Source: an uncultured Lachnospiraceae bacterium
GTDB taxonomy: Bacteria; Bacillota; Clostridia; Lachnospirales; Lachnospiraceae
Assembly (NCBI GenBank): GCA_947589095.1
Contig: CANQBX010000007.1
Location: forward strand, 1-64,000
Direction: 5' to 3'
Length of the DNA stretch: 64,000 nt
Made by a program: the position numbers and the translations under genes. Positions 25,637-34,543 of this stretch are shown piece after piece. Under the pieces are notes generated by a model that saw nothing but the letters and a program-made list of their open reading frames with translations, did not search any database and had not been told where the DNA came from. Each line of letters opens with the position of its first letter. Position 1 is the first letter of the stretch.

Positions 25637-26335
25637 ATGGTTGCGGAACGGTATCATGCGATTCAGGCAAGGGTTGAATCAGCCTGCAAGAGGGCCGGAC
25701 GGAATACATCGGATGTAACGCTGATCGCGGTCAGCAAGACGAAGCCTGTCAAACTGCTGAGCGAGGCCTACGAAGCGGGAGCAAGGGATTTCGGAGAGAA
25801 TAAAGTGCAGGAGATCCTTGAAAAATATCCGCTGCTTCCCGCAGATATACGGTGGCACATGATCGGCCATCTGCAGACGAACAAGGTACGTCAGGTAGTC
25901 GGCAGGGTGTGCCTGATCCACTCCGTAGATTCCGTCAAGCTGGCCCGGGAGATCGAGAAGGAATCCTCCAAACAGGATATAGTCACCCCGATTCTTCTGG
26001 AAGTCAACGTGGCGCGGGAAGAGAGTAAATTCGGCTTTTTCCTGGAGGATACGGAATCTGCTCTGAAGGAAATCGCTGCTTTTCCCCATGTAAACATACA
26101 GGGACTTATGACGATCGCGCCTTTCGTAGAGAATGCGGAAGAAAACAGGCATATTTTTCGAAAATTGTATCAATTTTTTATTGACATCAAAAGCAAAAAC
26201 GTCGATAATGTTAATATGAATGTTCTCTCCATGGGAATGACCGGTGATTTTGAGGTCGCGATAGAAGAGGGCGCTACCATGGTGAGAGTAGGCACCGGAA
26301 TTTTTGGTGAACGACAAATAAGGGAGAATTATTAG
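25637..26335 (+). CDS. yggS: YggS/YlmE-family PLP homeostasis protein
   Basis: The 232-residue protein has the alanine-racemase-like barrel without the second domain. Blocks: VTLIAVSKTKPV (Lys binds PLP), DFGENKVQEILEKYP, RWHMIGHLQTNKVR, HSVDSVKLAREIEKE and NVLSMGMTGDFEVAIEEGATMVRVGTGIFG. It maintains PLP and amino acid balance. The gene starts 15 bases after the HlyD-like gene and ends two bases before sepF, the usual ylm cluster order. Confidence 0.95.
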   Translation: MVAERYHAIQARVESACKRAGRNTSDVTLIAVSKTKPVKLLSEAYEAGARDFGENKVQEILEKYPLLPADIRWHMIGHLQTNKVRQVVGRVCLIHSVDSVKLAREIEKESSKQDIVTPILLEVNVAREESKFGFFLEDTESALKEIAAFPHVNIQGLMTIAPFVENAEENRHIFRKLYQFFIDIKSKNVDNVNMNVLSMGMTGDFEVAIEEGATMVRVGTGIFGERQIRENY

Positions 26336-26337
26336 CG

Positions 26338-26874
26338 ATGGGTGTTTTTGGCAAATTTATGGACAGTATCCGGCTGCGTGATAATGAGGACGACGATTAT
26401 TTCCTGGACGACGACTATGAGGATGAGGAGAAGCCCGCCAAGAAGAGTCTGTTCGGGGGCGGGAGCCGCCAGGATGATGATTATTATGACGATATAGAGG
26501 AAGAGGAGCCGCCCAAGCCTCGTTTTCTCGGGAACAGCAGCCGCTCCGCCAAGGTAGTCCCGATGAAGCAGCAGCGTTCCATGGAAGTATCCATGGTGAA
26601 GCCGACCTCCATTGAGGACGCGAAGGAGATCTGCGATTATCTGCTGGCCGGCAAGGCAGTGGTTCTGAATATGGAAGGACTGCAGACGGAGGTAGCGCAG
26701 AGGATCATTGATTTCACCTCCGGCGCCACCTATTCCATGAACGGAAACCTTCAGAAGATATCCAACTATATCTTTATAGCGACTCCCGAGTCTGTAGAGC
26801 TTTCCGGCGATTTCCAGGATCTGCTGGGCAGTGGAAGCAGCATGGATATCTCCGGATTGAATTTCCGGATCTAG
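26338..26874 (+). CDS. sepF: Cell division protein SepF
   Basis: The protein has 178 residues. The N-terminal amphipathic helix (MGVFGKFMDSIRL) anchors to the membrane; an acidic linker (residues ~15-60) follows; the C-terminal SepF core binds and aligns FtsZ (VVPMKQQRSMEVSMVKPTSI, EICDYLLAGKAVVLNME, QRIIDFTSGATYSM, IFIATPESVELSG). SepF tethers FtsZ in Gram-positive bacteria. Together with yggS it forms a small operon closed by the structured terminator at 26892. Confidence 0.95.
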   Translation: MGVFGKFMDSIRLRDNEDDDYFLDDDYEDEEKPAKKSLFGGGSRQDDDYYDDIEEEEPPKPRFLGNSSRSAKVVPMKQQRSMEVSMVKPTSIEDAKEICDYLLAGKAVVLNMEGLQTEVAQRIIDFTSGATYSMNGNLQKISNYIFIATPESVELSGDFQDLLGSGSSMDISGLNFRI

Positions 26875-26891
26875 GCTTAAACAGAACTTAT

Positions 26892-26962
26892 AGCAGGCAT
26901 TCCCTTGTCTGTGATCCTGCCGCAGGGCAGCAGAACCGATAGGGTGAAGTGTCTGCTTTTTT
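26892..26962 (+). terminator. Structured terminator between sepF and aroB
   Basis: AGCAGGCATT (26892-26901) pairs along its full length, allowing wobbles, with AGTGTCTGCT (26948-26957), followed by six T residues. The ~45-base interior can form further nested stems (CCCT/AGGG and CCTGC/GCAGG). The final stem is terminator-like; whether the interior makes this an attenuator or riboswitch for aroB is open. Confidence 0.6.
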
Positions 26963-27001
26963 ATACGCGGGAACTATACTTAAATGAGAGGCATTCTTAC
27001 G

Positions 27002-28090
27002 ATGGACAGACGACTGACCGTTTGCAGGGATCATATCCCGATCTATGATATTGTATTGTCCGGTTCCTTCGATGAACTGGCGGAAGAGGTTAAGAAACTG
27101 AATGTGAGCGGCCGGCGGATCTGCGTCGTGACCGATTCGAACGTGGCCGGTCTCTATCTGGAGCAGGTGACGGATATTCTGAGGGAGTGCTGCGGCGCAC
27201 TTACCTCGTTTGTATTCCCGGCCGGCGAAGAGTATAAGAATCTGGACACGGTACGCGGACTTTACCGGCAGCTGATCCTGCGTCAGTTTGACCGGAAGGA
27301 CATGCTGGTGGCGTTAGGCGGGGGCGTGGTCGGCGATCTGTGCGGCTATGCTGCAGCCACTTATCTGCGCGGTATTTCATTCATCCAGATTCCGACCACG
27401 CTGCTTTCCCAGGTGGACAGCTCCATCGGCGGCAAGACGGGCGTGGATTTCGAGGCTTATAAGAATATGGTCGGCGCGTTCCATATGCCGCGGCTGGTCT
27501 ATACCAATGTAAATACGCTGAAAACGCTTTCGGCTGAGCAGTACAGCTCCGGAATGGGAGAGATCATCAAGCACGGCCTGATCCGTGATCAACGGTACTA
27601 TCAATGGCTTTATGAGAACCGGGATCGAATCCTTCAGAGGGACGAAACGGTCTGTATGGCGATGATTGGGCGCAGCGACGAAATAAAACGCCAGGTGGTA
27701 GAGAATGACCCGACGGAGCAGGGAGAGCGGGCGCTCCTGAATTTCGGACACACGCTGGGACATGCGATCGAGAAGCTTACCGATTTCACTCTTCCTCACG
27801 GTCATTGCGTCGGTCTCGGACTTCTGGCGGCGTCGGAGATATCGAGGGGGCGCGGATGGATCGGCCGGGAGGATATCGACCGGCTGAAAGCACTGCTAAA
27901 GTGGTATGGTATGCCGGTGAGCGTAAGCGGACCGGATGCCGGCGCTGTACTCGCTGCTACGAAGAACGATAAGAAGATGGATGGCGGAAGGATCCGCTTT
28001 ATACTCCTTCGCTCGATCGGCGACGCCGTGATCGACAGAACCGTGACGGAAGAGGAGATGCAGGAAGCCTTGAATACGATATTGAAATGA
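27002..28090 (+). CDS. aroB: 3-dehydroquinate synthase
   Basis: The protein has 362 residues from the ATG at 27002. It converts DAHP to 3-dehydroquinate in the shikimate pathway using NAD and a divalent metal. Signatures: FPAGEEYKNLDTV, ALGGGVVGDLCGYAAATYLRGI, QIPTTLLSQVDSSIGGKTGVD, GMGEIIKHGLI (Lys, His), NFGHTLGHAIEKL and LPHGHCVGLGLL with metal-binding His residues. An ATG at 26984 is also in frame but lies against a TATACT element; 27002 has GAGAGG upstream. No other aro gene is adjacent. Confidence 0.95.
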   Translation: MDRRLTVCRDHIPIYDIVLSGSFDELAEEVKKLNVSGRRICVVTDSNVAGLYLEQVTDILRECCGALTSFVFPAGEEYKNLDTVRGLYRQLILRQFDRKDMLVALGGGVVGDLCGYAAATYLRGISFIQIPTTLLSQVDSSIGGKTGVDFEAYKNMVGAFHMPRLVYTNVNTLKTLSAEQYSSGMGEIIKHGLIRDQRYYQWLYENRDRILQRDETVCMAMIGRSDEIKRQVVENDPTEQGERALLNFGHTLGHAIEKLTDFTLPHGHCVGLGLLAASEISRGRGWIGREDIDRLKALLKWYGMPVSVSGPDAGAVLAATKNDKKMDGGRIRFILLRSIGDAVIDRTVTEEEMQEALNTILK

Positions 28091-28121
28091 TTTTCGAATA
28101 TTTCAGGAGGATACGATCGTT

Positions 28122-28640
28122 ATGAACAAACGGATCATTCGTCTGGCATTAAGCTTTCTGCTGTTCGGGCTTCTGTATGCGCTGGATCAGTTTACGAAAG
28201 CTGTGGCAGCGGAAAGTCTGAAAGGTCATGAACCGTATGTAATATGGAAGGGTGTTTTCGAACTGCAATATTCGGAGAACCAGGGCGCGGCCTTCGGACT
28301 TCTCCAGGGACAGCAGCTCCTGTTTTTTATCGTAGCCATTCTTGTATTTGCGGCTGCGCTTTATCTGATATGGACATTGCCTGAAAGGACGCGTTATCTG
28401 CCGCTGATCCTCTGCCTGACTGTAATCGCCGCCGGCGCCGCCGGCAATCTGGCGGATCGGGTCAGCCAGGGGTACGTAGTGGATTTCCTCTATTTTAAGC
28501 TGATCGATTTTCCGATCTTTAATGTGGCTGACTGCTATGTTACCGGGGCGACCGCATTGCTCTTTGTCCTTTTGTTTTTCGGATTTTACAGCGAGGAGGA
28601 GATCGCGGCCATGGTTCCCGGAAGAAAGGAGCCGAGGTGA
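28122..28640 (+). CDS. lspA: Signal peptidase II (lipoprotein)
   Basis: The 172-residue protein has four membrane helices and the LspA aspartate pair: NLADRVSQGYVVDF and FPIFNVADCYV. YSENQGAAFGLLQG is the conserved N-x-G-A-A-F loop. It cleaves prolipoproteins just before the lipidated Cys; several lipoproteins are encoded in this window (dacA, serpin, two M15 proteins). It overlaps rluD by four bases. Confidence 0.95.
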   Translation: MNKRIIRLALSFLLFGLLYALDQFTKAVAAESLKGHEPYVIWKGVFELQYSENQGAAFGLLQGQQLLFFIVAILVFAAALYLIWTLPERTRYLPLILCLTVIAAGAAGNLADRVSQGYVVDFLYFKLIDFPIFNVADCYVTGATALLFVLLFFGFYSEEEIAAMVPGRKEPR

Positions 28641-29548
28641 AACGACAGCTTCTGGTCATGGACGCCGAAGGCACCGACCGGATCGACCGGTACCTTGCAG
28701 AGCATTGTGAAGGGCTGACAAGGTCTCATCTTCAGAAGCTTCTGAAATCCGGCGATATCTTCGTAAACGGTCTTTCGGTAAAGCCCAATTACAAGGTGAA
28801 CGCCGCGGACCGGATCGAATTTGAGATGCCGGAAGCAAAAGAACCGGAGATCGTCGCCAGAGAGATACCGCTTGATATCATTTACGAAGACGATGACGTT
28901 CTGCTTGTCAATAAGCCCAAGGGAATGGTCGTCCATCCGGCGGCGGGGCACGCCGACGACACGCTGGTCAACGGACTGATGGCCCATTGCCGCGGAAGCC
29001 TTTCCGGGATCAACGGCGTCATGCGGCCGGGGATCGTGCATCGGATCGACCGGGACACCACCGGTATCCTGATCGTCTGTAAGAATGACGCGGCCCACAA
29101 TTCCATCGCGCTTCAGCTGAAGGAGCACACGATTACCAGACGGTACGAGGCGATTGTCTGCGGCGTTATAAAGGAGGATGAAGGAGTCATTGACGCACCG
29201 ATCGGCCGGCATCCTGCGGATCGGAAGAAGATGGCTGTGAATGTAAAAAACGGCCGCAGGGCGGTGACCCATTACCGGGTTCTGGAACGTTTTAAGGGCT
29301 ATACTTACGTGGAATGCAGGCTGGAGACCGGCCGGACCCATCAGATCCGTGTACACATGAGTTCCATCCATCATCCGGTACTGGGAGATGCTGTATACGG
29401 ACCGGCCCGATGTCCCTACGCGCTTGAAGGTCAGACGCTTCATGCGGGAGTGCTTGGTTTCGTCCATCCCCGTACCGGCGAATATATGGAATTTCATGCG
29501 CCGCTTCCGGAATATTTTACGGCTTTACTCGAGAAGCTGCGAAAATGA
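28637..29548 (+). CDS. rluD: RluA/RluD-family 23S rRNA pseudouridine synthase
   Basis: The protein has 303 residues. An N-terminal S4 RNA-binding domain (DRYLAEHCEGLTRSHLQKLLKSG) precedes the catalytic domain: VLLVNKPKGMVVHPAAGH, then IVHRIDRDTTGIL with the catalytic Asp, and GRTHQIRVHM. RluD-type enzymes modify helix 69 of 23S rRNA; exact target not provable here. Usual lspA-rluD coupling. Confidence 0.93.
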   Translation: MKRQLLVMDAEGTDRIDRYLAEHCEGLTRSHLQKLLKSGDIFVNGLSVKPNYKVNAADRIEFEMPEAKEPEIVAREIPLDIIYEDDDVLLVNKPKGMVVHPAAGHADDTLVNGLMAHCRGSLSGINGVMRPGIVHRIDRDTTGILIVCKNDAAHNSIALQLKEHTITRRYEAIVCGVIKEDEGVIDAPIGRHPADRKKMAVNVKNGRRAVTHYRVLERFKGYTYVECRLETGRTHQIRVHMSSIHHPVLGDAVYGPARCPYALEGQTLHAGVLGFVHPRTGEYMEFHAPLPEYFTALLEKLRK

Positions 29549-29638
29549 CATAAATTTATACTATACTTTCCGGAACGATTGATGTATAATTTCTATGACA
29601 GGATTATCGTTTCTACAGGCAGGAAGGAGAGAGGATAT

Positions 29639-30268
29639 ATGGAAGGCAAGCTTATATTTACAATCGGACGGCAGTGCGGAAGTAAAGGGCGTTCCATCGG
29701 TCTGAAGCTGGCGGAGACGATGGGGATCAAATGCTATGACAAGGAGCTCCTGACCGAGGCGGCTAAGAACAGCGGTCTCTGCAAGGAAGTATTCGAAACC
29801 CATGATGAGAAAGCTGCCGGCAGCTTCCTTTACTCATTTGTTATGGATACGTATTCCATGGGATATAATACTTCATCTTATATGAATATGCCGATCAACC
29901 ATAAGGTCTTTCTGGCCCAGTTCGATACGATCAAGAAGCTGGCTGAGGAGGAGTCCTGTGTGTTTGTCGGACGCTGTGCGGATTATGCGCTTGCGAACCG
30001 CGCTGATACCGTTACCGTCTTCATTACCGGGGACGAAGAGGATAAGATCCGGCACCTGATGGAGCTCCATAACGTAAACGAGTCCAAAGCGAAGGACATC
30101 ATGATCAAGACAGATAAAAACCGTTCCAGCTATTACAATTATTATTCCGGCAAGAAGTGGGGCGATGCCAGAAACTACGATCTGTGCATTAACAGCAGCG
30201 CTACGGGAGTCGAGGGCGCAGTCAGGCTGATCTGCGAGTTTGCCCGTATCAAGGCAGGCGAGAATTAA
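29639..30268 (+). CDS. Cytidylate kinase-like family protein
   Basis: This 209-residue protein belongs to the cytidylate-kinase-like family (AAA_26) common in Clostridia. The P-loop is FTIGRQCGSKGRSIGLKLAE; most family members have GSGGR, so the Lys is a small deviation. CYDKELLTEAAKNSG, VFVGRCADYAL and a C-terminal NYYSGKKWGDARNYDLCINS are family blocks. True Cmk has a different length and lid. Substrate unknown. AAGGAGAGAGG lies before the ATG at 29639. Confidence 0.85.
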   Translation: MEGKLIFTIGRQCGSKGRSIGLKLAETMGIKCYDKELLTEAAKNSGLCKEVFETHDEKAAGSFLYSFVMDTYSMGYNTSSYMNMPINHKVFLAQFDTIKKLAEEESCVFVGRCADYALANRADTVTVFITGDEEDKIRHLMELHNVNESKAKDIMIKTDKNRSSYYNYYSGKKWGDARNYDLCINSSATGVEGAVRLICEFARIKAGEN

Positions 30269-30294
30269 GTAGAGGACAGGAGTATTCAGTTCAT

Positions 30295-32490
30295 ATGAAT
30301 CGTTTTTACATAGATTGGAAGAAGGGATTGGAGATGATCCGGCACAGGGCATCGGTAGAGATCGCCGCTATGCTGATCGTCTCCATTTTCTGTTGTGCCA
30401 TAGCAGAAAACTACCCCACCTCCCGGACGGGAAATGAGGCTGTGGTTGTAAGTCTGTCCTCGGAAAATGAGCAGGACAGGCAGCCATCCCCTCAGGCGGA
30501 TGCCGATGAAGCGGCGAAGGACGCCGAAGCGCCGCCTGTCACCGAGACAGTCCCGGAAAGCGAGGCGGCTACGGCCGAAGCAGCCGCAGAAGAAGTGCTT
30601 CCGCCGCCTACGGAAGCGGAGCTTATGGCGCAGGCTGAACCATCCCCGGTCCGGCTCAATATGGCTTATGCGTTTGTTTCGGACGCATCGAACGAGCCTT
30701 CGGACAGCTATGCGGGGAAGGCCTATTATAGTCTGACATCGAAAGATGAGGCGTGGGTATCCCGAATGTATGCCAACCGGGAGGCTGCGCCGGGCGTTAT
30801 GGCGGTCAATCTGGGAATAACGGGGAAAAACATCAGTGATTATTCCGAATGGACCAATGTCGGTCTGCTGTTCTATGACGGAGACGGCAATATGATCAGC
30901 GGATATTCCAATGCCAGAGAGATCATGGCAATGGCGAATGTTTATTCCTTTTTCCATCCATTTGAAAGTATAGACGAATTCTATCAATATACAGGCAATC
31001 TGTGGAATGCTTCTCACAAATACAGTATTTCGGTCAGTGATATATATTTCTGCGAGGGTGAATGCAAATACGACAGCACATATATTGACGAAGATGATTC
31101 CGATGTTTCATGGGCAGATCCGGACGGACTCGCTCCGGTCGAATCGACCGCAGAAGGAACCATTCGGATCGGGCCGTGGTCCGAATCGCCGGGATCTGCA
31201 GAAGATTCCGGTGGGCCTCTTGGTATCCTGGATGAAGCAGCAGCGGTGCCGGAGAACGCCCTGGCAGCAGACGCGGCGGCAGATGTGTCGGCTGCAACGG
31301 CTGCTCCGGCGGCGGATCCTGCGATGACCTCGATGGCCGTTCCGGCAGATGATACATCGATAACATCGTCGGTGACACCGGAGAGTCCAGAAGCGTCGGC
31401 CGGTCCTCTGGCCTCGTTTGTCGAGTCTTCGGAGGCATCGGCGGACAACGCCGCGGAGACGGAAGTCCCGACTGCGGAGATGACGGTTCCGTCTGCGGAG
31501 ATCTCCACCGAGGCTTCGGAGACAGAAGAATCCGTCGGATCGGGCGGCCCGCTGGGATTCCTTTCGTCCTCCGCTGCGGCAGAGCAGCACTCGGATGCTT
31601 CAGAAGCGGCATCCGGCGCAGAATCTGCGCCCGAAGAGACGCTTCCCGCGGCAGATGAAGCCGGTCAGGAATCTCTGGCTTCTTCCGAAACGATTCAGAG
31701 CGGCCCATTAGCCGAAACACAGGCGGAGGAGAGCGGCAGCGCCGATGAAGCAGAGGAGGAAAAAGAGTGCAAAGGCCACATTGATCTGACGATCCATGCG
31801 ACGATCATCGGCCTGAACGAAACCGGAACGAATCTGTTCAGGCTCGATGAAAAGAGCCGATCGGAGGAAGAATATACCGATACCTGGAAGGGCTGGTCAA
31901 TGCTCAGAAAACGCTATGTGCAGACCTTGATGGATCAGGATTGGTACGATCTATATGGTCTGAGGGTACCGGCCAGCCTGTATATCCAGAATCCGCTTAC
32001 TGCAGCAGAGATTCGATACTATATGAATATGATGCCGGAAGACACGGCAGAAGAGAGAAAAGCACTGGTCAAACTGGCCCTTGAGTCCGTCGGATGCATA
32101 CCGTATTACTGGGGCGGCAAGCCCTCCGGCCCCGGATATGAAGCAAACGGCTTTGGAACGCTTATAAATCCGGATGAAAACGGCCGCAGTCTGCGGGGCC
32201 TGGACTGTTCGGGGTGGATATCCTGGCTTTACTGGACAGCGCTTGGACGTCATCTGCCATATGAAAGCACAGCCGGACTCTATGCCCTTGGAAGGCAGGT
32301 CGACCGCTCCGAACTGAAGCCAGGCGATTACATCGTCCGTACCGGCGACGATGCGCACGTATGTCTGTTCCTGGCCTGGGCGCCCGACGGAACCATGTAT
32401 GTGATCCATGAACGAGGAAGTTCCAGCAATAATGTGATCGTAAGCAATATTGATCTGTATTGGCCGTATTACCGTAATCTGCTGGATTAA
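30295..32490 (+). CDS. Large secreted NlpC/P60-like cell wall hydrolase with GPL-repeat linker
   Basis: The protein has 731 residues. The N-terminal signal/anchor (about 20-40) is followed by an Ala/Glu-rich segment, a first globular region (~120-270), a ~240-residue low-complexity Ser/Ala/Glu linker (~270-495), then the C-terminal NlpC/P60 domain: VKLALESVGCIPYYWGGKPS, the nucleophile in GLDCSGWISWLYW and the His in DDAHVCLFLAW. NlpC/P60 enzymes cut gamma-D-Glu-diamino acid bonds in stem peptides. The linker carries four imperfect GPL[GA] repeats at ~305, 368, 416 and 468. The domain is at the C-terminus, outside the cell. It is followed by a separate promoter. Confidence 0.82.
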   Translation: MNRFYIDWKKGLEMIRHRASVEIAAMLIVSIFCCAIAENYPTSRTGNEAVVVSLSSENEQDRQPSPQADADEAAKDAEAPPVTETVPESEAATAEAAAEEVLPPPTEAELMAQAEPSPVRLNMAYAFVSDASNEPSDSYAGKAYYSLTSKDEAWVSRMYANREAAPGVMAVNLGITGKNISDYSEWTNVGLLFYDGDGNMISGYSNAREIMAMANVYSFFHPFESIDEFYQYTGNLWNASHKYSISVSDIYFCEGECKYDSTYIDEDDSDVSWADPDGLAPVESTAEGTIRIGPWSESPGSAEDSGGPLGILDEAAAVPENALAADAAADVSAATAAPAADPAMTSMAVPADDTSITSSVTPESPEASAGPLASFVESSEASADNAAETEVPTAEMTVPSAEISTEASETEESVGSGGPLGFLSSSAAAEQHSDASEAASGAESAPEETLPAADEAGQESLASSETIQSGPLAETQAEESGSADEAEEEKECKGHIDLTIHATIIGLNETGTNLFRLDEKSRSEEEYTDTWKGWSMLRKRYVQTLMDQDWYDLYGLRVPASLYIQNPLTAAEIRYYMNMMPEDTAEERKALVKLALESVGCIPYYWGGKPSGPGYEANGFGTLINPDENGRSLRGLDCSGWISWLYWTALGRHLPYESTAGLYALGRQVDRSELKPGDYIVRTGDDAHVCLFLAWAPDGTMYVIHERGSSSNNVIVSNIDLYWPYYRNLLD

Positions 32491-32500
32491 AAGTTATATA

Positions 32501-32529
32501 TTGACTTTTATGGCGGTTCATAGTAGAAT
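32501..32529 (+). promoter_or_regulatory. Sigma-A promoter for the ttcA-like gene
   Basis: TTGACT (32501-32506), 17-base spacer, TAGAAT (32524-32529), 10 bases after the NlpC/P60 stop. Confidence 0.8.
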
Positions 32530-32545
32530 AGGGATATCGAAACAA

Positions 32546-32575
32546 CTATTCGCGAAAGTCTAGTTTAACGAATAG
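32546..32575 (+). repeat. Inverted repeat in the 5' leader of the ttcA-like gene
   Basis: CTATTCG (32546-32552) and CGAATAG (32569-32575) flank a 16-base loop, starting ~10 bases after the expected transcription start. It could be an operator or a leader hairpin; no T tract follows. Confidence 0.5.
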
Positions 32576-32601
32576 ATAGTGCCATAAATGGAGGGATATC
32601 C

Positions 32602-33363
32602 GTGAAATTACAGCGCCTATACAGTTTAACGCGTCAGGCAATCGACGATTACCATCTGATTCAGGATGGGGACCGCATTGCTGTCGGTATCTCCGGCGGC
32701 AAGGACAGCCTGGCGCTTCTTTATGCGCTGCATGGTCTGCAGAAATTCTATCCGGAGAAATTCGAACTGCAGGCGATCACGGTAGATCTCGGTTACGAAG
32801 GCTTCGATCTGACTCCCGTAAAAATGCTCTGTGAGCGATTTCTGATTCCGTATACGATAGTTTCCACGGATATCGGAAAAATATTGTTTCAGGTACGAAA
32901 GGAATCGAATCCCTGTTCACTTTGCGCGAAGCTTCGCAAAGGCGCTCTTAACAAGGCCGCGGCCGGTCTTGGCTGCAATAAGGTCGCATACGCGCATCAC
33001 AGGGACGATGTAATCGAGACCCTATTATTATCGCTTATGTATGAAGGCCGGTTTTATTCGTTCGCGCCGGCAACGTATCTGGACCGTTCCGGTCTGACTG
33101 TCATCCGGCCGATGATCTATGTGAACGAAGCAGATATAATCGGTTTTAGAAACAAATATCAACTTCCTGTATGTAAGAATCCATGTCCGGCCGACGGATT
33201 TACGAAACGCGAATATGTTAAAAATTTAACAAATGCTCTGGTAAAGGATAATCCACAGCTTAAAAACAATCTCTTTCATGCAATAACTTCCAGTTCCGTC
33301 CCGGGCTGGTCGCCGGTCCGAGGCCGGCCTGCCGTTGAACATGAAATGGACCCGGAATCGTAA
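32602..33363 (+). CDS. TtcA-like PP-loop tRNA sulfur-transfer ATPase
   Basis: The protein has 253 residues. The PP-loop ATP pyrophosphatase motif is GISGGKDSLALLYAL. CSLCAKLRKGALNKAA holds a C-x-x-C that would ligate an iron-sulfur cluster, and CKNPCP near the C-terminus is a second Cys pair. AYAHHRDDVIETLLLSL completes the TtcA/TtuA-type pattern. TtcA makes 2-thiocytidine at tRNA position 32; related enzymes thiolate other positions, so the exact product is inferred. Preceded by its own promoter; the recombinase starts 13 bases downstream. Confidence 0.85.
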   Translation: MKLQRLYSLTRQAIDDYHLIQDGDRIAVGISGGKDSLALLYALHGLQKFYPEKFELQAITVDLGYEGFDLTPVKMLCERFLIPYTIVSTDIGKILFQVRKESNPCSLCAKLRKGALNKAAAGLGCNKVAYAHHRDDVIETLLLSLMYEGRFYSFAPATYLDRSGLTVIRPMIYVNEADIIGFRNKYQLPVCKNPCPADGFTKREYVKNLTNALVKDNPQLKNNLFHAITSSSVPGWSPVRGRPAVEHEMDPES

Positions 33364-33376
33364 AGGAGGAACGGCT

Positions 33377-34516
33377 ATGGCCAATATTCCATATTATGAG
33401 CAAAAAGACCGTGAAAACACGCTGCATCTGCGTGAAATGATCAAGGAACTGCCGCCCTACTGCTCCGATTTCTTCAGAGGAATCGAACCCCAGACATCAT
33501 CGCGGACAAGAATCGCCTACGCCTATGATATGAAGGTATTCTTTGAATTTCTTCGGAAAGAAAACCCTGTATTTGCTTCCAGGGATATCCGTGATATCTC
33601 ACTGGAGCAGCTCGACCAAATCCGTGCAGGCGATCTGGAAGAATACATGGAATATCTGAAGTACCGCTATGACGACAAAAACCTCGAAGTAGTCAACAAG
33701 GAACGCGGCATAATGCGTAAAATATCCTCTTTAAAGAGCTTCTACAACTACTTCTACCGTCTGGAACGGCTTAAAAATAATCCCGCTGCGCTGATAAAGC
33801 TGCCGAAGCTTCACGAGAAAGAGATCATTCGGCTGGATATCGACGAGGTCGCGGCGCTTTTGGATACCGTGGAAAGCGGTGATTCTCTTACGAAAAAGCA
33901 GCGCGACTTTCACGAAAAGACCCAGGTGCGGGATCTGGCTCTGATGACGCTCCTTCTGGGAACCGGCATCCGCGTGTCGGAATGTGTGGGACTTGACATC
34001 AGCGACGTGGATTTCAAAAACAGCGGTATTCGGATCCACCGCAAGGGAGGCAAGGAGGTCACCGTCTATTTCGGCGATGAAGTGGAGGAAGCCCTGCTTC
34101 AGTATCTGGATCAGCGCAGGCATATGATCCCGGCCGAAGGACATGAAAACGCTCTCTTCCTCTCTCTGCAAATGAAGCGGATCTCTGTGCGCAGCGTCGA
34201 GAACCTGGTTAAAAAGTATGCGAAAATCGTAACGCCGCTCAAACGGATCACTCCGCATAAGCTCCGCAGCACCTACGGTACTTCTCTCTATCAGGAAACC
34301 GGCGACATCTATCTGGTCGCGGATGTTCTGGGCCATACGGATGTAAACACGACCAAGAAACACTATGCCGCTCTGGACGACGCCCGCAGGCGAAGCGCCC
34401 GCGATAAAGTCCGTCTGCGTGAGGAGGCGCCGGAATATGCCGCAGCTCCAGCTGAAACTGCCTCTCCCACCGCTTCTCAGTCTGAAAAAACTTACGATGA
34501 CGGCAGCCGGATCTGA
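33377..34516 (+). CDS. Tyrosine recombinase (XerC/XerD-like)
   Basis: The protein has 379 residues. The N-terminal SAM-like core-binding domain is at ~45-140. The catalytic domain keeps all residues: Arg in LLGTGIRVSECVG, Lys in HRKGGKEV, H-x-x-R in TPHKLRSTYGT, His in LGHTDVNTT and the nucleophile Tyr in KKHYAAL. A ~45-residue polar tail follows. No attachment site or phage genes are adjacent, so a housekeeping role (chromosome dimer resolution) is more likely than element mobility. The ATG at 33377 follows AAAGGAGG. Confidence 0.87.
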   Translation: MANIPYYEQKDRENTLHLREMIKELPPYCSDFFRGIEPQTSSRTRIAYAYDMKVFFEFLRKENPVFASRDIRDISLEQLDQIRAGDLEEYMEYLKYRYDDKNLEVVNKERGIMRKISSLKSFYNYFYRLERLKNNPAALIKLPKLHEKEIIRLDIDEVAALLDTVESGDSLTKKQRDFHEKTQVRDLALMTLLLGTGIRVSECVGLDISDVDFKNSGIRIHRKGGKEVTVYFGDEVEEALLQYLDQRRHMIPAEGHENALFLSLQMKRISVRSVENLVKKYAKIVTPLKRITPHKLRSTYGTSLYQETGDIYLVADVLGHTDVNTTKKHYAALDDARRRSARDKVRLREEAPEYAAAPAETASPTASQSEKTYDDGSRI

Positions 34517-34543
34517 ATGGCAGCTGCAGGGATCCGGCTCCTT

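Noticed and set aside
33377-34516. Tyrosine recombinase as mark of an integrated element
   Set aside because: No att-like repeats, phage or conjugation genes nearby, and the flanks are core genes.
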